Assembly: GCA_018267925.1 (NCBI GenBank)
Contig: JAFDXO010000055.1
Span: 1-64,000, forward strand
Source of the DNA: Bacteroidota bacterium
GTDB lineage: Bacteria; Bacteroidota; Bacteroidia; Chitinophagales; Chitinophagaceae
Length of the DNA stretch: 64,000 nt
Reading direction: 5' to 3'
A program made the translations under genes and the position numbers. Of the stretch, positions 63,216 to 64,000 are shown in pieces (the first letter of the stretch is position 1; each line of letters begins with the position of its first letter). The notes under the pieces are model-generated. The model searched no databases. It saw nothing but the letters and a program-made list of their open reading frames with translations, and was not told the DNA's origin.

Positions 63216-63692
63216 ATGACTGATCGCTTTCAAGTGCATATTAGAAAGGCGCAAAGCTCTGATTGTGCCTCCATGTTGGGTTTGATCCGTGAGTTGGCAG
63301 ATTTTGAACGAGCACCCCATGAGGTAACCGTTTCTTTAGATCATTTTAGAGAAAGTGGTTTTAGTGAAAAGCCTGTTTGGTGGGCGTTTGTAGCTTGTGT
63401 AAAGGATGAGGTGGGCAAAGAAGAAATAATTGGAATGGCACTTTATTATATTCGCTATTCTACTTGGAAAGGTCAACGCATGTATTTGGAAGACATAATT
63501 GTTACCGAGGCTTGGCGTGGTAGAAATATAGGTAGTCTGCTTATGAATGCTTTAATAGTTGAAGCAAGCCAAAAGCAGTTGGCGGGAATTTCTTGGCAAG
63601 TGTTGAATTGGAATGAACCGGCTATACAATTTTATAAAAAGTATGGGGCATCATTCGATGATGAGTGGATCAACGTTTCAATTGATGTTTAA
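63216..63692 (+). CDS. GNAT acetyltransferase, SSAT (polyamine)-like
   Basis: The 158 residues are a complete GNAT domain with the layout of spermidine/spermine N1-acetyltransferases: IRKAQSSDCASMLGLIRELA, DHFRESGFSEKPVWWAFVA, YLEDIIVTEAWRGRNIGSLL (acetyl-CoA loop R-G-R-N-I-G) and WQVLNWNEPAIQFYKKYGA. The W-N-E-P and Y-K-K-Y-G-A motifs are strongly conserved in that group. Bacterial members acetylate diamines, polyamines or thialysine; the substrate here is uncertain. The ATG at 63216 starts MTDRFQVHIRKA. It is divergent from porX and convergent with the gene at the window end. Confidence 0.87.
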   Translation: MTDRFQVHIRKAQSSDCASMLGLIRELADFERAPHEVTVSLDHFRESGFSEKPVWWAFVACVKDEVGKEEIIGMALYYIRYSTWKGQRMYLEDIIVTEAWRGRNIGSLLMNALIVEASQKQLAGISWQVLNWNEPAIQFYKKYGASFDDEWINVSIDV

Positions 63693-63705
63693 AAAAAAGA
63701 GCGTA

Positions 63706-64000
63706 TTATTTTGAAGACAGTTTCCCTAATTTCATTTTGTTGAGAATCTCAGAGATTTTTTGCTTGGTGTGTAAGGGGAAATCCGCTTGCATCATCCAAT
63801 CATAGTATTGAGGCTCTGTGGTAAAAATATCTTCTACTTTTCTTCCCTTGTGTTTACCGAAGTTGAATATGGGATGACCGTCTTTTAATACTATTCGACG
63901 GGCATAGTCCACCATTTCTTCACCGCCGGACGTGAAATCATGAAGTGATTTTACATCGTTTTTTAGATCTGAATAACGATCTAATTGCGATTCTAACACG
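63706..64000 (-). CDS. 3'-5' exonuclease-like protein, C-terminal part (partial)
   Basis: The frame is open to the window edge, so the 97 residues are the C-terminal end of a longer gene. The part seen has FNFGKHKGRKVEDIF and YYDWMMQADFPLHTKQKI, the DUF3820-type tail (putative quorum-sensing-regulated factor family) that in Bacteroidota follows a DnaQ-like 3'-5' exonuclease domain. The exonuclease assignment is therefore by analogy, because the catalytic part lies outside the window. It is convergent with the GNAT gene, with 13 bases between. Confidence 0.7.
   Translation of the reverse strand, partial: VLESQLDRYSDLKNDVKSLHDFTSGGEEMVDYARRIVLKDGHPIFNFGKHKGRKVEDIFTTEPQYYDWMMQADFPLHTKQKISEILNKMKLGKLSSK

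Overview
The window reads as chromosomal DNA of an AT-rich member of the Bacteroidota, most likely a Chitinophaga-like (Chitinophagales/Sphingobacteriales) lineage. The evidence is a single-chain SecD-SecF fusion, four secreted proteins ending in type IX secretion (T9SS) sorting domains, the T9SS regulator PorX, a menaquinone-type polyprenyl synthase with an NDH-2, the long Bacteroidota forms of SecA and IspH, and promoters of the Bacteroidota type (TTTG, 19 bases, TAnnTTTG) with few strong Shine-Dalgarno sites.

Layout. 1-870 holds transposase debris, including a C-terminal half broken by a 4-bp tandem duplication. 990-8262 carries secDF, a very large secreted M43 metalloprotease with a T9SS tail and a beta-barrel protein. 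8346-11438 is a housekeeping stretch: lpxB, a 52-residue membrane protein, nadD and an AI-2E family permease. 11564-13996 is a small envelope cluster (YtxH-like, holin-X-like and an unknown protein) followed by NDH-2. 14018-21331 holds an unknown protein, a PPOX-like flavoprotein, a two-component system, uvrA and a polyprenyl diphosphate synthase. 21526-25421 is a tandem pair of OmpA-like proteins, each behind a perfect promoter. 25514-35858 has a BadF-type sugar kinase, a C-terminal processing protease, an orphan PD-(D/E)xK protein, AMP nucleosidase abutting a double-cassette ABC ATPase, an S46 dipeptidyl peptidase with the DPP11 specificity residue, a T9SS type B protein and a small ferredoxin-like protein. 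35991-46645 has an ahpC-ahpD pair of mycobacterial type, divergent recN/rlmI, secA, a helix-hairpin-helix protein and an acyl-CoA dehydrogenase. 46710-57089 holds lipoproteins, a Pif1-like helicase with an RQC-like tail, a Ycf48-like lipoprotein and an 1836-residue T9SS protein built of two families of near-identical tandem repeats. 57324-64000 holds ispH, glnS, a T9SS protein, porX, a GNAT acetyltransferase and the end of an exonuclease-like gene.

How the parts fit. SecDF and SecA move precursors across the inner membrane, and four products then carry C-terminal signals for T9SS, which PorX helps to regulate. Two OmpA-like proteins and a beta-barrel protein populate the outer membrane. DPP11-like and M43 peptidases plus a peptide-type ABC ATPase suggest growth on protein. 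AhpC/AhpD give peroxide defence, and UvrA and RecN give DNA repair.

There is no prophage, CRISPR array, rRNA or recognisable tRNA. No complete, obviously new multi-gene system was found. The observations most worth following are the TAnnTTTG boxes lying 4-6 bases before five start codons (possible leaderless mRNAs), the repeat arrays of the 1836-residue protein, and the OmpA-like pair that lacks the usual peptidoglycan-binding motif. Intergenic stretches 4098-4325, 51334-51578 and 57090-57323 showed nothing beyond the listed sites.
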